Assembly (NCBI GenBank): GCA_017354595.1
Contig: JAFMQQ010000251.1
Span: 1 to 5,391 of the forward strand
Source of the DNA: Micromonosporaceae bacterium
Lineage (GTDB): Bacteria > Actinomycetota > Actinomycetes > Mycobacteriales > Micromonosporaceae
Length of the DNA: 5,391 nucleotides
Direction of reading: 5' to 3'
In this document: one piece after another, positions 1-5,391 of the stretch
Numbering within the stretch: position 1 is the first letter of the stretch
Layout: every line of letters starts with the position of its first letter
Program-made: the position numbers and the translations under genes
Notes under the pieces: model-generated
The model's input: the letters and a program-made list of their open reading frames with translations, nothing else
Database searches by the model: none
Told to the model about the DNA's origin: nothing

Positions 1-139
1 AGCACTGCCGGCGCTCGCCGCCGAGCTGGACCGGCTGGCCGGCTGGCTCGGCCTGCACCGGGTGGACCCGCCCGTCGGCGGCGACCTGGCGCTGGACCTG
101 CGCCAGGAACTGAAGGCGAGCGGGAGCGGTGTAGCGTGA
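1..139 (+). CDS. C-terminal end of an upstream gene, possibly YcaQ-like winged-helix protein (5' partial)
   Basis: An open frame enters from the left edge (first whole codon at base 2) and stops at TGA 137-139, giving 45 visible residues that begin ALPALAAELDRLAGWLGL and end KASGSGVA. Codon use is typical for the window, with nearly every third base G or C, so it reads as real coding sequence. The pattern of an amphipathic helix followed by AGWLGLHRV resembles, from memory, the tail of actinobacterial winged helix-turn-helix proteins of the YcaQ (crosslink-repair DNA glycosylase) family. No catalytic part is visible, so the product name is only a suggestion. The stop overlaps the start region of the next gene (TGATG), which suggests cotranscription or translational coupling. 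Confidence 0.5.
   Translation, partial: ALPALAAELDRLAGWLGLHRVDPPVGGDLALDLRQELKASGSGVA
132..137 (+). promoter_or_regulatory. Possible -10 element for a leaderless start of the DUF2752 gene
   Basis: TAGCGT at 132-137 fits the actinobacterial -10 consensus TANNNT and lies 7 bases before the ATG at 145. The same GTAGCGTG octamer occurs 6-7 bases ahead of the dapA ATG. No convincing -35 is visible, and the site lies inside the last codons of the upstream gene, so chance occurrence is possible. Confidence 0.3.
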
Positions 140-672
140 TGCGCATGAGCCAGGCCATCGATCCGACCTTTGGGCTGTCGTCCGCCGCTCCGGCGCCGCC
201 GCCCGCGCCGGTGCTCATACGGTCGGATGACCCGTTCAGCCGGTTCATGCTCCGGATGTGGGCGCGCAGTCCAAAGTGGACAGCGCCGCTGGCGGTACTG
301 GTCTGCTTCGCCGGCGGCCTCGCCTACACCCTCGCGGTCCGCCCGGCCGACTCGGGCGCGGCGTCCAGCCCGACATGCCTGGTCAAGCTGACCACCGGGT
401 TCGACTGTCCCGGTTGCGGGGGAACCCGGGCCTTCTGGTTCCTGGCGCACGGCAATATCCCGGCCGCCGCCCGGTCGCACCTGCTCGCCGTCTTCGCAGC
501 GCCGTTCCTGGTCTACCTCTACATCGCCTGGTCGGTGAACCTGGTCTGGAAGCGCCGGCTGCCGATGCCGCAGATCGGCCCCAAGGCGATCTCGTTCTTC
601 CTCGCCGCGTGGGGTGTCTTCGCGGTGCTGCGCAACCTGCCCTGGGCACCGTTCACCTGGTTCTACGTCTGA
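139..672 (+). CDS. DUF2752 family membrane protein
   Basis: This is a 177-residue protein of unknown function in the DUF2752 family. The family signature is clear: CPGCGGTRAFWFLAHG at about residues 90-105, with the CxxC pair at C90 and C93, and a C-terminal RNLPWAPFTWF. The first 46 residues are a soluble Pro/Ala-rich stretch. Hydrophobic segments lie near residues 48-67, 115-137 and 149-165, so a three-helix inner-membrane protein is expected, with the Cys motif between helices 1 and 2. Start choice is uncertain. ATG 139 overlaps the previous stop (TGATG) and has GGGAGCGG at 122-129, 9 bases upstream. GTG 136 is 3 bases earlier. ATG 145 sits 7 bases after a possible -10 TAGCGT. The family assignment is strong; no biochemical role is established that I know of. 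The CxxC could bind metal or be redox-active, which is inference. Confidence 0.88.
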   Translation: MRMSQAIDPTFGLSSAAPAPPPAPVLIRSDDPFSRFMLRMWARSPKWTAPLAVLVCFAGGLAYTLAVRPADSGAASSPTCLVKLTTGFDCPGCGGTRAFWFLAHGNIPAAARSHLLAVFAAPFLVYLYIAWSVNLVWKRRLPMPQIGPKAISFFLAAWGVFAVLRNLPWAPFTWFYV

Positions 673-783
673 GCGATCGGGCCCCGAGGATCGAGAGTCC
701 TGACCGGTTGCCGACGAGTCGCCACCCGCGTGTCGGTGGGGCTCGCTAGTCTCCCTGCAGAGTTCGTGAAGGGAGCACCACCC
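673..783 (+). promoter_or_regulatory. Intergenic gap ahead of thyX with possible -10
   Basis: This 111-base gap is the longest non-coding stretch in the window. TAGTCT at 747-752 fits TANNNT and would start a transcript near 759, giving a leader of roughly 25 bases that contains the thyX ribosome binding site. No good -35 lies 16-18 bases upstream. CGATC at 674-678 and GATCG at 689-693 could pair as a 5-bp stem but have no T-run, so I do not call a terminator. The promoter is inferred from one weak motif. Confidence 0.35.
768..775 (+). promoter_or_regulatory. Ribosome binding site that fixes the thyX start
   Basis: GAAGGGAG at 768-775 is a good Shine-Dalgarno match and ends 8 bases before GTG 784. 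It supports 784 over the earlier in-frame GTG at 730, which would add 18 poorly conserved-looking residues and lie upstream of the possible -10. Confidence 0.8.
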
Positions 784-1563
784 GTGCCCGAGACAGTCGC
801 GCCGCAGGTCAAACTCATCGCCTGGACCCACTTCGCGCCGCCACCCGAGGTGCCGTGGGACACCGATGCCGAGGGCGGCCAGGCGCTGGCCGAGTTCGCC
901 GGCCGCGCCTGCTACCAGTCGTGGAAGAAACCGAATCCGGCCACCGCGACCAACGCGGGATACATCGCCAACATCCTGGACAGCGCGCACTATTCGGTGC
1001 TGGAGCACGCTTCGGTGACGTTCTATATCACCGGCATCTCCCGGTCGCTGACCCATGAACTGGTCCGGCACCGGCACTTCTCCTATTCGCAGCTCTCCCA
1101 GCGGTATGTGCCCGAGCGGAACGCGGCGGTCGTCGAGCCGGAGGTGATCGCTGAGGACCCGGAGCTGCACGAGAAGTTCCTCGCCGCGATGGACGCGAGC
1201 ATCGGGGCATACACGGAGTTGCTGGAGGGGCTGGAGAAGCGCTTCGCCGGCTCTCCCGATGCCGGCTCCGGCAACCCGTGGCCCGACGCGACGTCCCGGC
1301 GCAAGCAGGCCCGGCAGGCGGCGCGCGCGGTACTGCCCAACGCGACCGAGACCCGCATCGTGGTTACCGGCAACTACCGCGCGTGGCGGCACTTCATCGG
1401 GATGCGCGCCACCGAGCACGCCGATGTGGAGATCCGCCGGCTCGCCCTGGCCTGCCTGCGTGAGCTGCAGACAGTCGCGCCAAACGTCTTCGGTGACTTC
1501 ACCATCGGCGTGCTGCCGGACGGCAGCGAGGTGGCGAGCAGCCGATACGGGCCGGACCTGTGA
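784..1563 (+). CDS. thyX: Flavin-dependent thymidylate synthase ThyX
   Basis: This 259-residue protein methylates dUMP to dTMP using methylenetetrahydrofolate, with FAD and NADPH for reduction, and acts in the cytoplasm as a homotetramer (family knowledge). The ThyX signature RHRxxS..S.R is intact: RHRHFSYSQLSQRY at residues 95-108. SVLEHASVTF at 71-80 and the NYRAWRHFIGMR segment at 197-208 match conserved FAD/dUMP-contacting regions of the family. Length is close to actinobacterial ThyX (about 250). The GTG start at 784 is chosen because of the ribosome binding site at 768-775. Residues 153-172 hold a Gly/Pro-rich loop (SPDAGSGNPWPDATSR), a region that I expect to vary in length within the family. 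The gene is followed 24 bases later by dapA, an order conserved in mycobacteria. Whether the organism also has a classical ThyA cannot be seen here. Confidence 0.97.
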   Translation: MPETVAPQVKLIAWTHFAPPPEVPWDTDAEGGQALAEFAGRACYQSWKKPNPATATNAGYIANILDSAHYSVLEHASVTFYITGISRSLTHELVRHRHFSYSQLSQRYVPERNAAVVEPEVIAEDPELHEKFLAAMDASIGAYTELLEGLEKRFAGSPDAGSGNPWPDATSRRKQARQAARAVLPNATETRIVVTGNYRAWRHFIGMRATEHADVEIRRLALACLRELQTVAPNVFGDFTIGVLPDGSEVASSRYGPDL

Positions 1564-1575
1564 GGCAACAGCCGG

Positions 1576-1581
1576 TAGCGT
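1576..1581 (+). promoter_or_regulatory. Probable -10 element of a leaderless dapA promoter
   Basis: TAGCGT at 1576-1581 fits TANNNT and is separated from the dapA ATG by 6 bases (GGGGTC). In actinobacteria transcription starts about 7 bases after the -10, which would place the first RNA base on or next to the A of ATG 1588. No usable Shine-Dalgarno exists: GTGGGG ends only 2 bases before the ATG. No clear -35 is visible. Confidence 0.55.
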
Positions 1582-1587
1582 GGGGTC

Positions 1588-2484
1588 ATGACTAGCGTGG
1601 CACGCCGGCCCTTCGGCCGGCTCCTCACCGCGATGGTGACGCCGTTCAACCCGGACGGCTCACTCGACCTGGACGGCGCCGGCCGCCTGGCCACCTACCT
1701 CGTCGATGAGCAGGGCAACGACGGGCTGGTGGTCAGCGGTACCACCGGCGAGTCGCCAACCACCAGCGACGCCGAGAAGGAGAGCCTGCTGCGGGCGGTC
1801 GTGGAGGCCGTCGGCGACCGGGCGCATGTGGTCGCCGGCGTCGGTACCTACGACACGCACCACTCGATCGAACTGGCCCGGGCGGCGGAGAAGGCCGGCG
1901 CGACCGCACTGCTGGTGGTCACGCCCTACTACAACAAGCCGCCACAGGCCGGGCTGGTCGCGCACTTCACCGCGGTCGCCGACGCGACCGGGCTGCCGGT
2001 GATGCTCTACGACATCCCCGGGCGTACCTCCACCGAGATCACGACCGAGACGCTGTGCCGGCTCGCCGAGCACGACCGGATCGTGGCGGTCAAGGACGCC
2101 AAGGGCGCCTTCGTCGATACCTCCTGGGTCACCCGCAGCACCGACCTCGCGTTCTACTCCGGCGACGACAAGAACACGCTGCCGTACCTGTCGGTCGGCG
2201 CGGTCGGTCTGGTCGGGGTACCGACCCACCTGTTCGGCCGGCGCACCAAGGCCATGATCGAGGCGTACGAGCGCGGCGAGGTCGCGCAGGCGCTGGCGAT
2301 CCACCACGAGCTGCTCCCCGAGTTCGACGGCTTCTTCCGGACCCAGGCCGTGATCCTCACCAAGGCCGCGCTGCGACTGGCGGGCCTGCCCGGCGGGCCG
2401 GTACGCCTGCCGCTGGTCGACGCGACACCGGAGCAGATCGCGCGGCTCAGGGAGGACTGCGCCGCCGCCGGACTGGCCTTGTGA
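1588..2484 (+). CDS. dapA: 4-hydroxy-tetrahydrodipicolinate synthase DapA
   Basis: This 298-residue TIM-barrel enzyme condenses pyruvate with L-aspartate 4-semialdehyde, the first committed step toward meso-diaminopimelate (peptidoglycan) and lysine, in the cytoplasm. All key elements are visible: GTTGES at 51-56 (T52/T53 of the catalytic relay), VTPYYNKP at 111-118 (the Tyr contributed across the dimer), MLYDIPGRT at 139-147 (Y141 general acid/base, R146 substrate carboxylate), and the Schiff-base lysine K169 in VAVKDAKGA. Length matches the family (about 290-300). The stretch near 207-216 reads GLVGVPTHLF, where many homologues have a Ser-Val pair; I regard this as lineage variation. The start at ATG 1588 is 24 bases after thyX and lies directly behind a TANNNT element, so translation is probably leaderless. 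RNase J follows after 7 bases, implying one transcript. Confidence 0.97.
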   Translation: MTSVARRPFGRLLTAMVTPFNPDGSLDLDGAGRLATYLVDEQGNDGLVVSGTTGESPTTSDAEKESLLRAVVEAVGDRAHVVAGVGTYDTHHSIELARAAEKAGATALLVVTPYYNKPPQAGLVAHFTAVADATGLPVMLYDIPGRTSTEITTETLCRLAEHDRIVAVKDAKGAFVDTSWVTRSTDLAFYSGDDKNTLPYLSVGAVGLVGVPTHLFGRRTKAMIEAYERGEVAQALAIHHELLPEFDGFFRTQAVILTKAALRLAGLPGGPVRLPLVDATPEQIARLREDCAAAGLAL

Positions 2485-2491
2485 GCCGCCG

Positions 2492-4180
2492 ATGAGCCAG
2501 GCGCATCCCGACCTCGGCGATCCCCCACCCCTCGCCGCCGGGGTCCTTCGCGTCACGCCACTGGGTGGGCTGGGCGCCATCGGGCGCAACATGACCGTCT
2601 TCGAGTACGACGGCCGCCTGTTGATCGTCGACTGTGGAGTGTTGTTCCCGGACGTTGAAGCGCCGGGCGTCGACCTGATCCTGCCGGACTTCTCGCCGAT
2701 CCTGCACCGGCTCGATGACGTGCTGGCGATCGTGCTGACCCACGGGCACGAGGACCACATCGGCGCGGTCCCTTACCTGCTCGCGCACAAGCCGGACATC
2801 CCACTGGTCGGCTCGCAGTTCACCCTGGCTCTGGTGGAGGCCAAGCTCGCCGAGCGCCGGATCGAGCCGCTGACGCTTACGGTCAAGGAAGGGCAGCGGG
2901 AGCGGCTGGGCCAGTTCGAGTGCGAGTTCTTCGCGGTCAACCACTCGATCCCGGACGCGCTCGCGGTGGCCCTGCGTACCCCGGCCGGCGTGGTACTGCA
3001 CACCGGCGACTTCAAGATGGACCAGCTGCCCCTGGACGGCCGGCTGACCGACCTGGCCGGCTTCGCCCGCCTCGGCTCGGAGGGCGTCGACCTGCTGCTC
3101 GCCGACTCGACCAACGCCGAGGTGCCCGGCTTCGTACCGCCGGAGCGGGAGATCGGTCCGGTGCTGGACAACGTCCTGCGGCACGCGCACGGCCGGGTGA
3201 TCGTGGCCTCCTTCGCCTCCCACGTGCACCGGGTGCAACAGGTGCTCGACGCGGCCCACGCGCACCAGCGCAAGGTCGCCTTCATCGGCCGGTCGATGGT
3301 GCGCAACATGGGTATCGCCCGCGACCTGGGCCTGCTGCGCATCCCGGGCGGGTTGATGGTCTCCGTGGAGGAGGCGATCGACCTGCCGCCGGAGCAGATC
3401 GTGCTGATGTCGACCGGCTCGCAGGGCGAGCCGATGAGTGCGCTGGGCCGGATGGCCGTCGGGGACCACCGGCACATCACGGTCGCGCCGGGCGACACCG
3501 TTGTGCTCGCCTCGTCCCTGGTACCGGGGAACGAGACCTCGGTGTACCGGGTCATCAACCAGCTCTCCCGGGCGGGCGCCCTGGTGGTGCATAAGGACGT
3601 GGCGAAGGTACACGTCTCCGGCCACTCGTCCGCCGGCGAACTGCTCTACCTGCTGAACCTGGTGCGGCCGAGCAACTTCTTCCCGATCCATGGCGAGTGG
3701 CGGCACCTGCGGGCGCACGCTCGGCTGGCGATCGAGTCCGGGGTGGCACCCGACCGGGTGGTGCTCTGCGAGGACGGTGACGTGGTCGACCTGATCGAGG
3801 GCCACGCGCGCCGGGTCGGGCAGGTTCGCTCGCGATACGTCTATGTGGACGGTCTGGCCGTCGGCGACGTCGGCGAGTCGCTGCTCACCGAGCGGCGGAT
3901 CCTCGGCGACGGCGGGTTCATCGCGGCGACCGTGGTGGTCGACTCGGTCACCGGCAAGGTGGTCGGCGGGCCGGCCATCTCGGCCAAGGGATTCTCCGAG
4001 GACCCGGCGGTCTTCGACGCCGTACTGCCGCTGATCACCGAGGCGCTGGACCGGGCGGCACAGGAGGGCATCACCGACCCGCACCAGTTGCAGCAGATCG
4101 TGCGGCGCACCGTCGGCCGGTGGGTCAACGACACGTACCGCCGCCGGCCGATGATCGTGCCGAGCGTGGTGGAGGTCTGA
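2492..4180 (+). CDS. rnj: Ribonuclease J (metallo-beta-lactamase/beta-CASP RNase)
   Basis: This 562-residue two-metal RNase has 5'-3' exonuclease and endonuclease activity in RNA maturation and decay (family knowledge). The metallo-beta-lactamase core carries HGHEDH at 84-89 (H84, H86, D88, H89), NHSIPDA at 150-156 (H151), HTGDFK at 170-175 (D173) and the distal ligand H400 in PIHGEWRHL. The beta-CASP insert runs roughly 205-375 with DSTNAEVPGF, SFASHVHRVQQ, GRSMVRNMG, STGSQGEP and HVSGHSSAGE. The C-terminal domain from about 448 ends in RRRPMIVPSVVEV, typical of actinobacterial RNase J. All metal ligands are present, so it should be active. ATG 2492 is the only sensible start; it lies 7 bases after the dapA stop and has no recognisable Shine-Dalgarno, so translation may depend on coupling to dapA. 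The stop is one base from the stop of the opposing DUF952 gene. Confidence 0.97.
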   Translation: MSQAHPDLGDPPPLAAGVLRVTPLGGLGAIGRNMTVFEYDGRLLIVDCGVLFPDVEAPGVDLILPDFSPILHRLDDVLAIVLTHGHEDHIGAVPYLLAHKPDIPLVGSQFTLALVEAKLAERRIEPLTLTVKEGQRERLGQFECEFFAVNHSIPDALAVALRTPAGVVLHTGDFKMDQLPLDGRLTDLAGFARLGSEGVDLLLADSTNAEVPGFVPPEREIGPVLDNVLRHAHGRVIVASFASHVHRVQQVLDAAHAHQRKVAFIGRSMVRNMGIARDLGLLRIPGGLMVSVEEAIDLPPEQIVLMSTGSQGEPMSALGRMAVGDHRHITVAPGDTVVLASSLVPGNETSVYRVINQLSRAGALVVHKDVAKVHVSGHSSAGELLYLLNLVRPSNFFPIHGEWRHLRAHARLAIESGVAPDRVVLCEDGDVVDLIEGHARRVGQVRSRYVYVDGLAVGDVGESLLTERRILGDGGFIAATVVVDSVTGKVVGGPAISAKGFSEDPAVFDAVLPLITEALDRAAQEGITDPHQLQQIVRRTVGRWVNDTYRRRPMIVPSVVEV

Positions 4181-4181
4181 C

Positions 4182-4529
4182 TCAGCCGGCGAAGTGGAAG
4201 CGCCCGTCGGCGCCCGGTTCCAGCGGCTGGGTGCCGACCACGGCGTCGGTGCCCAGCGGGCCGTAGATGTGCGGGTACCGCTGCGTCCCGCCCGGCGGTG
4301 CCTCGTACCGGATCTCCGGACCCACCAGGTCCTCGTCGATCAGCAGCAGCACCAGGTCGGGTACGCCGGCGAAGATCGCATTCGCCACCCCGGCCACCTG
4401 GCTGGCGGTACTGGCGTGGATGAAACCCTGCTGCTCGAGCGTCTTGTCCACAGTGGATATCCGGTACTCGCCCACCGGCAGCGCCCGCTGCCAGTCCGTG
4501 GCGCGAGCGATGTGGTAGATGAGGGCCAT
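4182..4529 (-). CDS. DUF952 domain protein
   Basis: This is a 115-residue small soluble protein of the DUF952 family, whose function is unknown. Family landmarks occur in order: IYHIA at 4-8, the W13 region, GFIHAS at 35-40, DLVLLLID at 58-65, RYPHIYGPL at 84-92 and DAVV at 95-98. Length is normal, and there is no signal peptide or membrane segment. Conserved His residues (H6, H38, H87) suggest a ligand-binding or catalytic pocket, which is inference. The start at 4529 has no Shine-Dalgarno, but TAGGGT lies 6 bases upstream on the - strand, so the mRNA is probably leaderless. It is convergent with RNase J and divergent from the DUF2784 gene. A + strand frame running from 4194 through this gene is only an upstream extension of the DUF2784 frame. 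Confidence 0.9.
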   Translation of the reverse strand: MALIYHIARATDWQRALPVGEYRISTVDKTLEQQGFIHASTASQVAGVANAIFAGVPDLVLLLIDEDLVGPEIRYEAPPGGTQRYPHIYGPLGTDAVVGTQPLEPGADGRFHFAG

Positions 4530-4530
4530 C

Positions 4531-4562
4531 CCGCTACCCTAACCAGCCGCTACCCTAGCCAG
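4531..4562. repeat. Perfectly abutting 16-bp tandem duplication between divergent starts
   Basis: CCGCTACCCTAACCAG (4531-4546) is followed directly by CCGCTACCCTAGCCAG (4547-4562). They differ only at position 12 (A4542 versus G4558). The two copies fill all but one base (4530) of the gap between the two start codons. Confidence 0.9.
4535..4557. promoter_or_regulatory. Probable divergent leaderless promoter pair
   Basis: TACCCT at 4551-4556 (+) is 6 bases before ATG 4563 of the DUF2784 gene. TAGGGT at 4541-4536 (-) is 6 bases before ATG 4529 of the DUF952 gene. Both fit TANNNT, and neither gene has a Shine-Dalgarno. Because the core TACCCTA reads as TAGGGTA on the other strand, each repeat copy offers a -10 in both directions. 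Each gene therefore also has a second, distal -10 copy 16 bases further upstream. No strong -35 is apparent for either direction. Confidence 0.6.
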
Positions 4563-4937
4563 ATGGGGTACCGCGTCCTGGCGACCGCGATCCTCGTCGC
4601 GCACTTCGGCTTCCTGGCCTACGTGGTCGCCGGAGGCCTGCTCGCGGTGCGCTGGCGGTGGACCTTCTGGCCGCACGCGGCCGCCGCCCTGTGGGGACTG
4701 CTGGTGGTGACGGTACCGCTGAACTGCCCGCTCACCTGGGCGCAGAACTGGGCCCGGCAGCGTGGCGGCCAGGCCGCACTGCAGCAGGGCTTCATCGACC
4801 GGTACATCACCGGGGTGCTCTACCCGCAGCGGTACCTGATGCTGATGCGGGTACTGGTCGCGGTGCTGGTACTCGGATCCTGGGCGCTGGTGCTGTTGCG
4901 GTGGCGGGCGGCGCGGCGCCGGCTGGCGGGCGGGTGA
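4563..4937 (+). CDS. DUF2784 family membrane protein
   Basis: This is a 124-residue integral membrane protein of the DUF2784 family, of unknown function. Hydrophobic segments lie at about 5-29 (starting VLATAILVAHFGFLAYVV), 36-52 and 93-113. Family hallmarks are AHFGFLAYVVAGGLL near 13-27, NCPLTWAQNWAR at 54-65 and GFIDRYITGVLYP at 76-88; the tail is basic (RWRAARRR). ATG 4563 is chosen because the conserved N-terminal helix begins there and a TANNNT element lies 6 bases upstream. The frame is open back to 4194, but that part only mirrors the DUF952 gene. The stop (4935-4937) overlaps the GTG of the CoA-transferase gene (GTGA), so the two are probably cotranscribed. Confidence 0.9.
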   Translation: MGYRVLATAILVAHFGFLAYVVAGGLLAVRWRWTFWPHAAAALWGLLVVTVPLNCPLTWAQNWARQRGGQAALQQGFIDRYITGVLYPQRYLMLMRVLVAVLVLGSWALVLLRWRAARRRLAGG

Positions 4938-5391
4938 GCGCGGCGCTGGATGCCGCGCTGGCTATGGCTTGGCGGGCGCTGGGCGGCACGGCGCGGTTGC
5001 CGGCGCCGGTGCGGTGGAGCGAGAGTGGCGGTACGCTCGCCGCGCGGCTTCCGGTGTCCACTGTGGCCGGTGCCACGGTCGCCTGCTGTGCGCTGGCCGC
5101 CACCGAACTCGCCACGCTGCGCGGGTACCGGGTACCGGAGGTGCCGGTCGACTCCGGCAATGTGGGTACCGCCTTCACCAGCGAGCGGCACCTGCGCCGG
5201 GACGGGCAGGGCTTCGCGAGCTTCGCTCCACTGTCCCGCTTCTGGCCGGCGGCCGACGGCTGGGTCCGTACCCACGCCAACTACCCGCACCACCGGCAGC
5301 GGCTGCTGCGGCTGCTCGGCTGCGCCGAGCCCGCCGGCGAGCCGGCCGTCGGCGCGGCGATCGAGAGGTGGCCGGCGGCGCAGCTGGAGGA
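4934..5391 (+). CDS. CaiB/BaiF-type (family III) CoA-transferase, N-terminal part (3' partial)
   Basis: An open frame from GTG 4934 runs off the right edge, showing 152 residues. Recognisable stretches are VDSGNVGTAFTSERHLRRDG at 72-91 and APLSRFWPAADGWVRTHANY at 98-117, followed by PHHRQRLL at 118-125 and AAIERWPAAQLE at 141-152. I recognise this wording from actinobacterial proteins annotated as CoA-transferases of the CaiB/BaiF family, which move CoA between carboxylic acids; the substrate cannot be told. The catalytic Asp and the usual PLxGxRVLDLT opening of the family are not in the visible part, so they would have to lie downstream. The start overlaps the DUF2784 stop by GTGA with no strong Shine-Dalgarno, suggesting coupling; ATG 4964 is an alternative start. 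Confidence 0.75.
   Translation, partial: MSAALDAALAMAWRALGGTARLPAPVRWSESGGTLAARLPVSTVAGATVACCALAATELATLRGYRVPEVPVDSGNVGTAFTSERHLRRDGQGFASFAPLSRFWPAADGWVRTHANYPHHRQRLLRLLGCAEPAGEPAVGAAIERWPAAQLE

Noticed and set aside
674..693. Possible hairpin terminator after the DUF2752 gene
   Set aside because: There are only 5 bp of stem around a 10-base loop and no T-run, too weak to call.
730..783. Longer thyX start at GTG 730
   Set aside because: The ribosome binding site at 768-775 points to GTG 784, and the possible -10 at 747-752 lies after 730.
1660..2760. 366-codon open frame on the - strand across dapA and the start of RNase J
   Set aside because: Same GC-bias shadow: it spans two well-supported + strand genes and its translation is Gly/Arg/Asp-rich with no recognisable domain.
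2447..4084. 545-codon open frame on the - strand opposite RNase J
   Set aside because: It lies entirely antisense to an RNase J with all catalytic motifs. The translation is low-complexity Arg/Gln/His/Val/Asp-rich, as expected when GC-biased third positions remove stops from the complementary frame.
4194..4562. N-terminal extension of the DUF2784 frame on the + strand
   Set aside because: It is the mirror of the DUF952 gene. The conserved family sequence begins at ATG 4563, which has its own -10 at the right distance.
4807..5293. Two overlapping 157-codon frames on the - strand
   Set aside because: They lie antisense to the CoA-transferase and the DUF2784 end. Their Ala/Arg/Pro-rich translations have no family features, whereas the + strand frame has recognisable CoA-transferase stretches.

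Overview
The window is GC-rich chromosomal DNA from an actinobacterium. G/C-ending codons dominate, long antisense reading frames are open, starts are ATG or GTG, and several starts look leaderless. The gene order thyX - dapA - ribonuclease J matches the order known from Mycobacterium tuberculosis (Rv2754c-Rv2753c-Rv2752c). Protein wording and the many GTAC-containing words would fit Micromonosporaceae, but family level is a guess.

Layout on the + strand: 1-139 is the C-terminal end of a gene that starts outside the window (possibly a YcaQ-like winged-helix protein). 139-672 is a small membrane protein of the DUF2752 family, whose start overlaps the previous stop. A 111-base gap (673-783) carries a possible -10 element and a clear ribosome binding site for thyX (784-1563), the flavin-dependent thymidylate synthase. 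dapA (1588-2484, lysine/diaminopimelate pathway) follows with its own probable leaderless promoter, and the ribonuclease J gene (2492-4180) lies 7 bases behind it, almost certainly on the same transcript.

A DUF952 gene (4182-4529, - strand) meets the RNase J gene tail to tail with one base between the stops. Its start faces that of a DUF2784 membrane protein gene (4563-4937, +). The 33 bases between the two start codons are almost entirely a 16-bp tandem duplication, which places a TANNNT -10 element 6 bases ahead of each ATG. The DUF2784 gene overlaps the start of a CaiB/BaiF-type (family III) CoA-transferase gene (4934 onward) that runs off the window.

thyX, dapA and RNase J serve dTMP synthesis, cell-wall/lysine precursor supply and RNA turnover; they are neighbours by conserved order rather than one pathway. 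The other genes are common actinobacterial accessory or unknown-function families. I see no mobile element, CRISPR array, RNA gene or defence-type cassette. The most interesting signals are regulatory: repeated leaderless-type promoter placement, the duplicated divergent promoter, and a frame-independent excess of GGTACC.
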